This document shows, one piece after another, positions 1 to 13,200 of a stretch of DNA of 64,000 nucleotides; positions within the stretch are counted from its first letter, which is position 1; every line of letters begins with the position of its first letter. Below the pieces are notes generated by a model. The model saw nothing but the letters and a program-made list of their open reading frames with translations. It was not told where the DNA came from and did no database searches. Made by a program: the position numbers and the translations under genes. Source of the stretch: Diplodia intermedia (lineage: Eukaryota > Ascomycota > Dothideomycetes > Botryosphaeriales > Botryosphaeriaceae); the NCBI GenBank assembly GCA_021495925.1, contig JAKEKT010000012.1, forward strand, positions 434,001 to 498,000. The letters are read 5' to 3'.

Positions 1-2599
1 GAGGTAATCTCCTGGAGCCTTAGGATTGTCTTCGAATAAATGCAGTAGAGTGTTCTGTTTCCACGAGAGTAAGCCTTGTGACGCAACCAGATACTCGCGA
101 CAAGATATTGTATGGCGGATGGAAGATGGAAGCTGACTCGGGAGGTCCTGGAACAAAAAGGTGAGCTGAGCACGGATGACACCTTGTCCAGTAGCCCAAG
201 GCTCGAGCGTTTGTGTCTTCGTCCTTCTACTGGCGGTTGTGATTATCCCTGCGGAGGTTGAACGGACGAATAACGTAGGTCTTTGGCCACGACAGCCGGC
301 GGATGTATTGTCCTATACTTTCAAAACTGTACGCAGTAGTACCAAGGCGAGGAATGTGTTCGTGGGTGGATGGGTATCAGGGCGTTGAAGTAGAGCCTGG
401 ACCAACAATAGCCGTGGACCCTATTGTTCCGCTGCTATTGTAGACCACATTGGGAAGCCGTGCCGCAGGCAGCAGTTCGCAGTATGTAACGAGTGGCAGC
501 TGTTTGGCATGTGAATGTTGATGCTGCGACCAAGCAGAGCGTCCAAAATATTCTACGCTTTATGTCCCGGCGTGAAGGACGGTTGAGAAGTTGAAGTAGG
601 CAAGCGGATATAGAGAAGTGCTTCGCAATATCCAAATATCGCAGCGTAGACTCACTTCCGCAATCTCCCTCGGATGCTACGCAACTGCTCATTGGCCCCC
701 AGTATCTTCCTCCGCAACATCGGGATCCAATCAAAGGCCCAAGAAAGTCGCAGAGAAGACATAAGCGAACCGAGGGATAAGTCGATGCATGCAGCCAAAA
801 CAGGAATCTAATGTCCAGCACCAGAGAACAGCGTAGTAGGACCGAGTACGCCATAATTCCCCCGTCCCCATACTTAACTGTGCTGTGCCACGCGCCAAAA
901 TCCCTCGCGGTGCCCACTCACGCAAGGTGACAGGCTGCGGAGCGAAGAAAAAGCAACCAAGGTCAGCCAAAAGCGTTGCCCCTCCTCACCTGATCCGAGA
1001 TACCCACCCCACGCCATACCCCACCCACGTCCCCTGACCAGCCACGGCGTTCCTTCGACACCCCCTCCCTCTCTTCTTGCCCGTCCGTGCCTCCCGCCGC
1101 CAACGCCACGAGCCCGGGCTCAGCTGAGACAGTGTCTCAGGCACCAATCTCAAATGCAACGTCCGCTCCCTGAGGCCGACAGGACGGAAGGATCAACACG
1201 CGCTTTTGGTTGGATGGGGGCGTCTCCCGGCCAGTCGGTGAAGTCGGAGAAGAGAGGAGTACACGCACGTCTCCTCCCCTTGGCCAAAGCCCACACCGTG
1301 GACGAGAGCTCGAGCCAGCCCCTGGACACCATCCCCAGGAAAACGCCCCCGAACGCTCGCTTTTTCGCATTCCCTCCCCCCTTCCCGTTCCCTAAGCCAT
1401 GCTCTCGGTGCTCTTTCCCTTCTTCTCGGAACCTCGTAATCTCTTATTTCCACGACATGAAATGAAGGACGATGGGAGGCCGTGGTTTTTTTTATTTTTT
1501 TTATTTTTCGATGCCCGTGGCTGCGGAAGAATGCCCCTCGCTCAATGTTACACCACCGTAGCTCGGGAGGCCTTGTTGTGGTGGCAATGCTCGTGGCGTT
1601 CAACGGCTGCATCAACGGCGGCCCCAACGACGGTTGTGGAGACCGTTGACTATTGCCTTGCCGTATGCAGGACCCGCTCCCGGGACGATAGAGATCTAAG
1701 ACGGTGCTTTCATCCCTGTCGTCTGTGGCGCTTTGCAGTGGTGTTGCGCTCAAGCACATACCGTCGTCCTGAAGTGTATCCACGAGCTGGAGGACCCGAT
1801 CGAAATGACCATCCCTAAACGCCACATAATCAGTCCCCGAGACCCTTTGGTTTCGCGCTTAGGAACCGCCAGTTCCCGGCTGCTTGTTCTCTTGTCAGTC
1901 ATGAGGTGAGGTGGTGGCGCGTTGTCTTTTTGTTTGGCAACTCCATCCGCCCCCCTTCAGCCAAGCCACGGAAATGGAGACCGCCGTGCTTCCAAATCCA
2001 GCACACGCGTTTCTCGACTCCCGCTCTCCGACATGAGATTGAAGTGGATATCTCTGCGAGACATTGACGACGCGAAAAAAAAGTAAAAAAGTGTGAGACC
2101 GGACGCGCCTCCGAAACTCTAACGTAAGAGCCCACGAGAGATTTGACTTGCGGCGAGCGCCGGACGGCCGGGTCTCACTTTCACGAGCATTTTCCAACTC
2201 CGCCCCCCCTTTCTCTCGGCCTCGCCCCTTGAGTGATGATGTTTTTCATTCCAACAACGCGGGACGGACGGGGTGCGGATGAGGTCAGTACGATGGGGAG
2301 GCGGCGTAGCAATAACAAAGGCCCGATATTGCCCCCCCATTTTCCATCACGTCACCAACAGTCGAGACGCGGGTCCTGTGTTTCTCCTCCTTGTTCCTTA
2401 ACGTTCACGATGTATCGCGCGGCGGCGGCGGCGGCGGCGTGGCGGCGGCGGGGAGGGCATGATTTGCACGCCAACTCAGAAGCACGAGGGGTGGAGGGGA
2501 GGGGGGGCCACGGGCCGGCCGGGCAGGGTTACGGGTCCAAGGCACCAACACGGGCCCCACAAATTCCCACGCGCTGCCGGCCGGCCCCCCATCGGCGAG

Positions 2600-2618
2600 A
2601 AAAAAAAAAAAAAAAAAA
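2600..2618 (+). repeat. Poly(A) tract, 19 nt
   Basis: This is an uninterrupted run of A inside GC-rich DNA. No gene or retroelement remnant was recognised upstream, so it is listed only as a homopolymer. Confidence 0.9.
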
Positions 2619-5147
2619 CTTCGACGGAAATCCTGGCGGCGGCGGTGGAAAATCGGTGGGACGGGGAACGCGCGGATGCGGCCTTCCGAGCAAATCCGCT
2701 AAACCGCGCTGAGCAACGGATGGCCGTGCCGGCGCTCCCCTTTTGGCTCACGGCAGCATCCCAAGTGGAGCCGGGTGGGAAGGGCTGCGTGAACGTGTAG
2801 GGCGGGCGGAGGCCTTGGCGGAGGGAAAGGAATGGGTCTGGTGAGGAGGGGAGCAAAAAAGGCCCGCCGATTCAGAAAAAAGCGGTGATGGTGACGCCGA
2901 AGGGTGGAGAGGACGAGGTGCTGCGTAGGGAAAGGAGCGTGAATGGTTGCTCTCGGCAGTTGCGCTCGGCTTCGACGTGATGCACGTCGGCTGTACTGTG
3001 TAGAGCAGCATGGTGTTGAAAAGAAATCAGCACCGCGTAATTTTGCTCCTGTCATGACGTATCAAGAAACGACTCGCCGTGGTGTTCACTGCGCCACAGG
3101 GCGCGACCCCGACCATTTCCAGCCATGTAAAACTGCTATTCTGCTGTGGCTGCATGACTAGTTCACGAGATTGGTTCAATGAGCACTACACGTTCGTATA
3201 GTTGCATCAAGTAGGAGCTGAAGCGTCGATGAAGACGTAAATGTACGACGGTTTTGGCAAGTTTCAACGTCCTGACGAACGTCTCTGATGTTCAGATTGC
3301 GTTACAATACTCAGCGAACTGGCTTCATAACCGTCAAAGCATCTCCCGCACACGAATGGCGTGCAGCAACCCACGGCCCTGATCCGATGTGGACGTCCCT
3401 CATCCGCCGTTGACGAGCAATGCACGGATAGAGGGTCATGCTGCCGTCGGACTCAGTCGGAGGGCACGGACAAACATACGAACGAACCTGTACGCAGTGG
3501 GCAACGAGGCACTCAAACCCAAGAAGTCATGGGTGCAAGATCCTACTGACCGGCAGGCCGTCGCAGGGCATGAAGTTGCATCCGCCCAAGTCATTTCCTT
3601 CCCCTCGGCATCCCAGCATGGCGCCTCAGCTGGTGCGGCACGAATATCAGGAGAAAAAGCTGCGCCAGGGCCAAGGAGTCGGGAGTCGGGTAGCGAGAGG
3701 GGAATTGCTCCGCGCGCAGTGCACAACGACCATCCCCTTCAGAGCCAAAGATAGACGTACAGCCGTGTCCCAGGGATGAGGCATTTGTGCTTTGCCGACG
3801 TGTGAGGACATGAGATACGCGAGAGTAGGACGCAAAAAGAAAGGTGCGCACATGTTGGCAGGGAACAGCCGTTTTGGTTGGGCAAGTCACTGAGCGCTCT
3901 CCTTCGGGCAGCGAGATCACCAGTGGCAACGAATGCAGAGCCCAGGCACCGTACCACACAGGCATCAAGAACATTCAACTATTTCCGGCACCGATGCAGC
4001 ATGGTTCAGAGCGAGTAATACGGCAGCAATCCCCTACAATGAAATTAGAGGTGTAGCTTGGAGCCATTATCAGCAACGCCAATCTAATCTCTTTAAGCAC
4101 AAACGCCCATAGTTTTGTATTGGGGGCGCAGCCTCGATTTTGCATTTTACAGACATTCCTCGGAAATCGAAGAGGGTTCGCGGTACATTGTGTATGCCAA
4201 ACTGTGCTGCAGCGGCCTGGGCTGCGCCCTCCACGAACAATCTACTAGGCTGTATCAGAGCCTGTAGATGATGTCCTTTTCGGCTAGCGGCAGCAGGCTG
4301 CCCAACACTGCAATCGTTCCCAGCCCCAAGCACAGGCACAAGCAAGACAGTCCAGCAGTCGTAGAACCCCTTAACCTGCAAGCACATTCACATCAGCAGT
4401 AGTCCCCTCCCACAAAGCCACCAGGACCCCGACCACCGAAAAAGTCCCTAGACCAACCCTCAACCGGCTGCAAAGCCGGCCAGCCCCGACCAGCCGATCG
4501 CAGGCTCTCCATACGTCCGCAGAGCGCTCCCCAAATCTCGATATTCAGACCGTTTCCCCCTCTCTGACCGTCGCCGTGCCGTTCGCTTTGGGTATGTGGC
4601 GCTACCAAGTGAACCAAGAAAAAAGTACGTGTGGGTTTTTTGCGGCCCGTCTTCGCGACTCCTTCCATGAACCGTTCCACCATTCCTTCCGCGCCGCCGC
4701 CCTTCTTCGGTCCTTCCATCCCATCATCATCCCAAGTTTCCACGTTTTTTCCCCATCCCGATCCTTCGTGGCCCTTTCCATCCATTCTTCTCCCGTTGCC
4801 CCCCCACTTTCCCTTTCGTTAGCGTTCCACACTTGCAACCACACCCCCTCCAATCGTCCTATCAGCGCTGCCGCGAAGAAAGAGACGGCGCCATGCACCG
4901 AAGGATTGTGGAAGGATCATCGAAGAAGTTTAAAATCTTTTCCGTCCCGTCTCCCCCTCCTTCTCTCCCGACGTTCTAGCCCCAGCACTAGTCCGGGAAA
5001 CGTTTCCTTCTCCCGCGTCACACGCGCAACTATCCTTTGCGTATGACTCTTTCCCCCCCTCCCCTCTCCCCCCAATCCGTCGATCCCATTCGCTGCTCCT
5101 TTAGGAAAACAAAAGAGATAGGAGGGTGGAGAAAGGAATTAAAAAAA

Positions 5148-5186
5148 GGGGGGCTGGGGGGAGGGAGGGAGGGAGGGAGGGAGGGG
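5148..5186 (+). repeat. G-rich GGGA repeat, G-quadruplex candidate
   Basis: At least six consecutive G-runs of three or more are separated by single A residues, preceded by a longer G block. This satisfies the usual G3+N1-7 pattern for an intramolecular quadruplex on the plus strand. It lies in intergenic DNA about 1.4 kb beyond the 3' end of the RasGEF gene. Confidence 0.8.
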
Positions 5187-6582
5187 CGACGAATATGGCT
5201 TGCCAGCCATTACGCCCCCCCGCCACGCCCGCAACGTCAACGTTCTGCGCCGCTGACGCCCTATACCTCCTGAGAGAATGCGAGTAGAACGCAACCAGAA
5301 GAACTTTATGACGACAACATCCAACACTCCAGCCCTCGCGCGCTTTCACGTCGGTGGCATTGGGAAATAGGATATACGTAAAATCATGCAGTCTTTTCTC
5401 TTTTTTGGCCCTTCTTCTCCGACCTATGTACCACGTGTTCCCGCAACTGTAGACTTGCGGCTGCGAGCATTCTTCATCGACTTGGGAATAACAGTCTTCG
5501 GTCCCAACTTCCCGACGCTCTTCCGTGATTGCCCACCCCAACTAGATCCGTGTAAATAATTACACACAGAAAAAGACCCAATGATACCCCGCGTACCCTT
5601 CCAACGCTATGACCAGCCAAAAGGGAGATGTATAGATGAGAAATGCGAGGAAAAAGATAACCCATAAGACTCGGGTAGGGGTATTTTTTTTGTCTTCGAT
5701 ATTGAAAGGAAAGAAGGAACAGAAAAAACATGGAAGTAAATCCCAGGTATAGATGAGACAAGAACGGAGACAGACACATGAGACCCAAACCCAATCTCTG
5801 CCCGAGATCTTTCCCTTGCTCCAGTATTGGTATGACCGTGACAAAAAGTAATATCAACGCTCAGAAGAAAAGGGGCACAACGAACCAAGAACAAAAAAAT
5901 GTCAACGCTCAGATGATGTGACGCAGCGGAAAAACAGACAACCACCCGCGGAATGACGAGGAAACACTCGGATGCTCATCACTCAATGGGCAACAGACGA
6001 CCCACCTCCCCCCCTGCAGCCCGGCCGATCGTCAACCGACCCCCGCTCGGATGAAGGAGAAGAAATGACAAAAATTTGAGACCCTCCATGCCATGCCATG
6101 CAATAAACGACAAAGGAGACCAACAGATGGTGTGAAGGTATGCGGCGGTACATGTGGTGATGTGTGGCATGCCAAAATGCGATCATTATGATGCCTTCTT
6201 TCTTTTCCAGCCCGTGGGTATCCAATGGCTTGTGACAAAACGCCCGTATATGGTAGACCGAGTGCAGCAAATGCCGCGATTTCCCCCCTCCTGGTAGTGA
6301 TAAAGAAATATTGGTTTCCACTCTTTTGGTCCATCTCCACAGTCCCTCGACGTAGTCTGATCTCTCCTCGCTCAATAGAGTATGCTGGCTGCAAGCCTGC
6401 TCTGCTGGGGAATCGCGCGTTTCGGAACCGACGATAGAGACTTTTGCCTCCTCTCGTTGCGTTTTCGCATGCGTTCCTCGCGTTCTGCCTTTTCCAGATC
6501 AAGCTGCCCGATTGCTCCGAAGAACGGCGAGGACTGCGTTTTGAGCTGTGTCCTTGGAAGTGGAGCCCCCCGGCGCTGGGGT

Positions 6583-9500
6583 TTATTGACGAAACCAGTT
6601 GGCAAACCTTCTTCGGGGCTCGCCAGCCGCACCGACAGCCTCAAGGCTGGTGGAACGGTCGTATAGCTCCTATAGTCGCATGTTAGCAAACGAAACCCAC
6701 CGCAATTATCCGACACTTACGTCATCATCCTTGCAGATTCTCACGTCCAGCACCATACTCTTCACATCGTCGTGGCGGGCGATGTTCGGGTAGGGGAAGC
6801 CCTGAGCTCGTTGCATGCCAACAATCACTTCGCCCATGATTGCGAACTTCTTCCAGTTGATTCTTTCTTTGCCCTCGACGCCACTCGGAGGCGCCTCTTT
6901 CTCCTGGGCGCTCGATCTGTTGAGAGCGGCCTGCAGCGCGGCCGCGTTACCGGCGTTACCGGTCAGTGCGCTAAGAGCCTCCGCATTCGCTGTTTGACGG
7001 GGGCTTGTGTTCCCACCGAGCAGACCGGCGTTGGATGCGCGTCTTTGTGGGTCGTTGACAAAAGTGGAGTTACCCTCTGCGGCGGAGACCAGGTCGCGGC
7101 GGTGAAGGGGAAGGTACGGGATCCGCTCGCCGGAGCTGTTCTCCCACGCAAGACGGTAGGCAAAGTGACTCTTTTGCGTTCCCATGAGGATCTCGAGCTT
7201 CATAAAGTCCTTGGCCGTGGCAGGCAAGAGGAGATCGCGTGTTGCTGAAAGGCGGTGAATCGCTGTCCCGTTCAACCCCGCGAGAATAGCGCCGAGGGAG
7301 TTGTAGTTGTTCAACTCCCGCAGTTTGCGCGCAACCTTCATGAACTTCTCGAGCATCAAGGCGCGATGCTTTGGCTTGTCTCTCAGCAGGATGAAATTGG
7401 TGACCCAGTAGGCCAGATGGTTGAAGTGCTCGATCATCCGGTCCACGTTCTCCAGACTCTTGCACTTCTTCTTGTCCGCCGCGTTCAAGCTCACATGTCG
7501 CACTAGGTCGCGGGGCCTGATGGACTGGAACATGATCCAGTCTATGCGAGTCAGCTCTCGTGCGATGTTCTCCTCCGACTCGCCCATCAACAGGTGCCAT
7601 TGTGTCTTGGTGAGAGTGACGCGAGGGATAGGGACGAGCAGCTTGGCCTGCTGTCGCGCTTGCTCAATGGCGTTCATCATCGTTTGAGAGGAGCTGGTGG
7701 CTGTGGTGGAGCAGCTGACGGAGCGTTCGGGGTAGCCTGTGGTCGTCGCCGTATCCGTGGTGTTTGTGGAACCGCGCGTGATGCTGATGGTAAGCTCCGT
7801 TGCGCTCTTTGGCAGGTCGTCCTCCATTGATTCGTTCAAGATGGAGTGGCTGTAGAGTGCGTTCTCGCGATGCTTGTCACTGCAAGCCCAGTCTGTATCA
7901 TCGTCTTCCACGACAGCCTCGAGATCGGCCAAGATCTCCTTGGAAGCAACCCCAAAAATGCGGTTGCTGGCCAGCCGGTTTACGAAGAGGAACACCATGC
8001 GTTTTGTCATGGGGTGTGCAAAGTCACCCGGGTATGAGCTGAGCCACTGCTCCAAGATCGACAGGTGGCGCAGCTGCGCTATGGTGCGGACCATTTGTGG
8101 GCTACTGTCGTGCTCGAGCGCATCGAAGCGCTTAATGAGGGCCTCGAGCAATTGGCTTGGGGCGGCGAACTTTCGGTAGAGGGCAAGGAAGATGGAGACA
8201 AATTTGGTGTCCTGCTTGGACAGCGGCTGGGAGACCAGGCGGTCGACGAGCTGCTCAAACGTGTAGCCATTTTCATCAGAGGGCATGACGGAGATGATGC
8301 TGGGCTCGTAGTCCGACGAGTCGGCGCCGTCGGAACCGTATGACTCGTAGCCGGGGGACTCTTCGAGATCGAGGAAGGAGTTGGTGGGAGCGCGGTTCTT
8401 GGCGCGGGCTTCTGCATCGTTGTCCGAGAGGATTTTCAGACGCGAACCGGAGAATTCTGAACTCGCGCGCTCATGCCGGTACTTCCAGCTGGGGCGTGGA
8501 GAGACGGGCTGCAGGGCAGATGAATTGGACGTGGCGCGGCGGCGTTGTGCGGCGGCGAGCTTGCTGGCGGGGGTATCTTAAGAGGGAACGACGTCAGATG
8601 AGAGACCACGGTACGCTAACTGGCAGAGCGGCGCGGAAGAATGGAAATATGGGTGGAAGACGGCAAGCGTGAAACATGTCGCAGCAATGAAACGACAGCT
8701 GCGTGCGTAATGTTATATGGGACTGCGCCAACGGACCGAGCGTGCACGCGCCGCCTCCATGGCTGGCGGCGCGGCGGGCAGGGACCAGGGGCGTTGAGGG
8801 GCAGGCGTTCGTGTAGATGCACTCACCCTGTCGAGACGCAAGAATAGCCCGCAACATGACAGAGAGACAAATTCGCTGGCTTTCGGGCGAACCGTCTGAG
8901 CTCTGAAACGCGGGCAGGTCGCCAACCAGCGTCTTCGCGCGCTGTTCCACCACGGCCGGATCCACCTGGCGATGGGCCGGGTGGTTGTCGCACTTGCAGC
9001 CGACCAGCACGCACGGCAACGCCGCTTTGTGGACGACATCTGCGCAGAAGCAAGAAAGCGTTAGCCATGACGCCCGACAAGACGGTTGGGCAGCGATCGG
9101 CGTGCAGATTCCAGGCCCGCGGGCACCGATCCTGCTCCGAGCTGCCGGCTCGCGGCGCAGTCGGAGATGGGGGACGCGGGATATACTGACTTAGCATGCC
9201 CGGCACCTGTGCCAGGCTCTCCTGATTCATAACGTCGTATAGCATCAGCGCACCGTCGATCCGTGGCGCGGGCAGGTCGTCGATTTTTTCCGGCCAGCAG
9301 ATGCGGTCGTCGTGCTCGATGTCCAGCTCCTCGAAGGGAACCTCGACCAGGCGCACCGTGTACACGGTGCCGTCAATGGACATCTTACGCGTGGCGGTGC
9401 GCGCGTGCGAGCGGGTGCGCAGGTCGAAGGCGCGGTCGATGAAGCGCGTCTTGCCCACGGCCGAGTCGCCAATGACGCCAATGTTGATGTCCTCCACGGC

Positions 9501-10223
9501 CTGCAAGGCTCGACGGTCAGCGGGGGCAGGGGCAGAGCGCGCCGGGGCGGGGAGGGTACGTGCCTGCGCATCCATCGGGGCGTTGTGATTTTTCTGCTGC
9601 TCTGGGGATTTGCGGAGGGGGTCGTCGGGGTCGCCGGGGACCTGTTCGGTGAGGCGCTGGATCACGCTCTGGTAGCGCAGGAAGAAGGGATCGCGGCTGA
9701 TGGCGTCGCCGTCGTCGTCGTCGCTGCTGTCGCTGGCGTCGGGGTGCCGCGCGCGGGCTATGTGACCATTCTTTGCGCCGCCATGCGGGTGATACGGCGA
9801 CGGCTTGGGAACGTGGGGCGCGGAATTGGCCCTGCTGCCGAGGGCCGGGCGCTGCAGCTTGGGCGGGCTGGCGGTGGAGACGCTCTGGGTGCGCCCTTGG
9901 TGTTGAGGCGCGGCGGAGGGCGCCAGGGTCGTGGCGGGCGGCGCGAGCGAGCGGCTCTGGGGTTGCAGCTGCAGGAGCGGATCCTTGGAAGGCGCGGGCG
10001 GCGGCGAGTCTGCAAGGCGCAGCGGCGGGAGCAGGGCGTTCGAGCGGGCGTGAGAAGAAGATGACGGCGAGGCTAGCTGGTCGCGGTGGGCAGCGGAGGT
10101 TGAAGAGGCGCGGGACGCGGACGTGTGGCCTGGTCCTGGTGCGCGGTCGGAGGGCACTTCTATCGACGGGCGCCGATGACCGTTCTGACCGTCCACCCCC
10201 CCTTGTCGCTGCGCCAGCGTCAT
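6583..10223 (-). CDS. GTPase-like / RasGEF fusion protein
   Basis: Four-exon model: 10223-9191, 9039-8827, 8576-6721, 6669-6583, giving 1062 aa. Introns begin GTCAGT, GTGAGT and GTAAGT and end in AG. The ATG at 10223 was chosen because codons further upstream are TTG. Residues 1-245 are proline/serine-rich and disordered. At 252-259 there is a P-loop, GDSAVGKT, followed by a Ras-like fold ending in the NKxD-like CKCD at 359-362. From about 513 an REM (RasGEF_N) domain runs, and from about 755 to 1040 a catalytic RasGEF (CDC25-homology) domain with the conserved hydrophobic helices near EHFNHLAYWV. The family promotes GDP release from Ras-type GTPases at membranes. The fused GTPase lacks a recognisable DxxG switch II motif, so it may bind nucleotide without normal hydrolysis. 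The family call is secure; the target GTPase is unknown. Confidence 0.88.
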
Positions 10224-13200
10224 TCCGTTTGGGAAAGCTCCCCGGGCACCGGCGGCGAGTCGAGGGCAGGGGTTGCGGGCGCGCAGCAAGCAGCATGCAC
10301 GTTGGTGGGCTCACGCGAGAGGCGCCGGGATGGCTTGCGGGACTGCCGCTGCGTGCAGGCAGGATGCAGGATGATGCAGAGGGAGGGCGGCGATACAGCG
10401 ATGTCGATTATCGATGGAGGCTATGTGATGCGCGTGCGCTGTGAGCGCGGTAGCGCCCCAGCATCCTTGAACGCAGACAGACCCTGCGCACTGCTCTGTT
10501 TGCAGACGCCCGCTGCTCGCATCGTGCAGTAGATTGACTTCATCTCACCAGCCCGGTCATGCGCACGCCAGCCCTACCCAGCAGCTAAACGCAGCCCGCG
10601 GGCGCCCAGCCCCAGCCCAGCACCAGCACCAGCACCAGCACAGCACAGCACGCCCGCTCAAACGCCGGCCTGCGTCCCGTCACCGCCCGCCATTCCGGCC
10701 ATGCGAGACGCGGCTGCGCGTGCGCTCGCGTTCGCTGCGAGCTCGCAGCCCACATTTCTCCCGATCCACGTCTCTAACGGCCGGGCAGGGGTGCGGCGGA
10801 GCAGCGAGCTGAGCATCACTCACCTCGCAAGCGCGCGATACGGACGCAAGCGCACGTGTCGTCCCAACGCCCGGCCCAGCGCCCGCAATGGCAGTTCTCA
10901 GCGCGCGGAGCCGCAGCCGCGAGGGCGCGCAAAGAGGGGACGGGAGCTGAGGACTAAGGACGGCCGGCGCGCCGGCGGGCAGCTCGTCGCGCTGCAGCTG
11001 GGCGGGCCAGACCCAGCAGGCTCACGGCAGGCGCTGGAACGCTTCCTACTCGCCCGGGGAAGGTGTGGCGGCCGTTCCGGCGTCAAGAGACTCTGATCGC
11101 AGCAGATCATGGCTCTCCACGCCAGAGGCCCGTGAGTCCGCGTGTCTGAGATTGCTGCGAGGGCGCCGCTGCAGCCTGCGCCTGCGCCTGCGCGACACGC
11201 GCAACGGCCCACAGTGCTGCAGCCGTCCGCAGAGCACGGAGCAGCCCGCCGCTGCTGTGATGGTTGCCATGGCGCTCCCGCTCAGGGGATAGGGAAGCTT
11301 CACGCGCCGTGACCTCACGCTGACGGCTGCGGCGGAATGCCAGAGCGGGTTCCCATTGGATGCCGCGGGCAGCCTTAGAGCCAGCCTCCGCCCTCTATCC
11401 AGACCTCACCCCAAAATCAATTCCCCGTCGCGCCATCTCGCAGCCGGTGGACAGGCGCTAGCAGCCGGCATGCCCTCGCGAACGACGCCCGCTGTGTCAT
11501 CGCGATCTGACGGGCGTGGATGTCCAAGGCAATCGACGTCAGCAATTTCCACCACCGGCCCTCACCCTCCCATCCCTCCAAACGCCCCGCTCTCCGCTCT
11601 CCGCTCGCACTGGCCTCCCGTCAGCTAGACAGAAAAGCCGATCTCAATAATGCCAGCCAAGGCGCAGATCTGTCGTACGATTGATCAACCCGTGCCGGGC
11701 TCTGAAGCAGTGCGGAATTCTTGTACCTGCCTCTTTCGAGCACCACCGCTGGATTCTCCGGCGGCAGCAATGGCTGCGAGGAACTATCTATAGGCCAAGA
11801 CCCCCGTGTCGTCCACTGCCCCTCGTCGCGGGCAGCCTGCGGGCAGCCTGCGGCCCCGACTCGCGGACACCCCTTCCCCTCATGCGGCAAAAGCAACAAC
11901 TGTGATAATCATCATCCATGTGCCGTGCCGCCATTTCTAGCCATCAATTAAGCTTAACCACGACGGGCACGATTGAGTGCCCCCCAGCGTTCCATGCTTG
12001 AACGCTAGTATAAGACGTGATCGCATCGACATCCACCAGCAAACGCCCGACCTCTTCGTCCGCCATCGCCATCGCCACCGATGCCCGTGCTTTAGCCAAC
12101 AGGAAGAGCACTGTCGCTGGACGGTTGCGCGGATGAGCGACAGGCTGGACTGACAGGGGGCGGCCCCACATGAATAGGCCGTCAGCTACTTCAGCTGCAC
12201 GTCTCCACTACGGCCACTGACTCTCAACGCGCTGGCTGACTCCTGCTGAGTCCCCCATCCTGCGCACCCTTCCCTACCAAAAGCGATCCGCTGCCTGTCA
12301 ACGCAAAGCGCCAGAATCAGCCCACGGCGTCCGGACGCCTGCGCTTCTTGAAACCGGCAGAGAAGACGCGCGCTGGTGGCGCATAAGGTGCATGATGGTC
12401 TCGAGACCCGCACTGACACCCGCTGCCCCGTTGAATCGCAAACATGGCAGAATTCAGCACAGCTTTGCCAGATGCATGAGAGAACAAGAGAAATAGGGAC
12501 GCCAGACAGTCAACCTCACCGGCTACACCTCCACTTTCACCATCATTGCGCGCGCAGCCCCGTGGTCTGCAAATCGCCCACCACTAATCAGCGTCAACGC
12601 CACCCCTTGCTTCTGACTCCCCTCCACCCATGCGCATTGCCAACACAGTAAGGAAAAGGAATGAAAGGGATCGCCGTGTTGAAAAGAGCTCGCTCCACCC
12701 TTCATCAGCTAAGCCAACGAATCACGCACGCTCCCTCCCCTTCCGTCTAAGCGAAGTATGGCGCAAAGGAGGAGGAACCGCATAGCGCGCGTGTGTCTCA
12801 GAAAATCCCCATGTTATCATCCGAACTTATCGCAAAACTATACGCAAAAATAAGTCTTCGTCTCAAAGCAATCTATTGTGGATCCCCCACTCCACCCAGC
12901 AGACCTCCACACGCTCCCTCTGGAAACCCGGGGCAAAGGGTCAATAGTCAGATCGCTCGTTCCAAATTCCCCCGTTGAGTACTCATCACCGCGGCGGAGG
13001 ACCGGTCAGAGATTTTCCCGCCCTCCCTTTATCGCAATGGAATTGAATCACATGCCTATATGCCCTTGTCCCTTCTTCTTTTAATTCTTCACCTCGGCAT
13101 CGCACACGTTCCCCACCTTGTCTTAACACGTGTCTCCACCCATATAGCTTATGTTCCAATTTACAGCGCGCGTCGTACTCGGCTCGGTCCCCTCCATCCA

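Larger units (their letters stand above)
1..6582. other. Gene-poor interval, no supported gene
   Basis: No reading frame here shows a recognisable domain or a chain of frames joined by plausible splice sites. The longest frames (for example minus-strand 5474-5857) are low-complexity or begin at non-ATG codons. The interval holds a GGC run near 2417-2452, a 19-A run at 2600-2618, long pyrimidine-rich stretches between 4,570 and 5,100, and a G-rich tract at 5148-5186. The right end probably includes the 3' UTR of the minus-strand RasGEF gene. The left part may be the flank of a gene outside the window. Confidence 0.5.

Noticed and set aside
5474..5857. Hydrophobic minus-strand ORF resembling a membrane protein
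   Set aside because: Hydrophobicity comes from A-rich antisense DNA; no conserved motif or homologue known.
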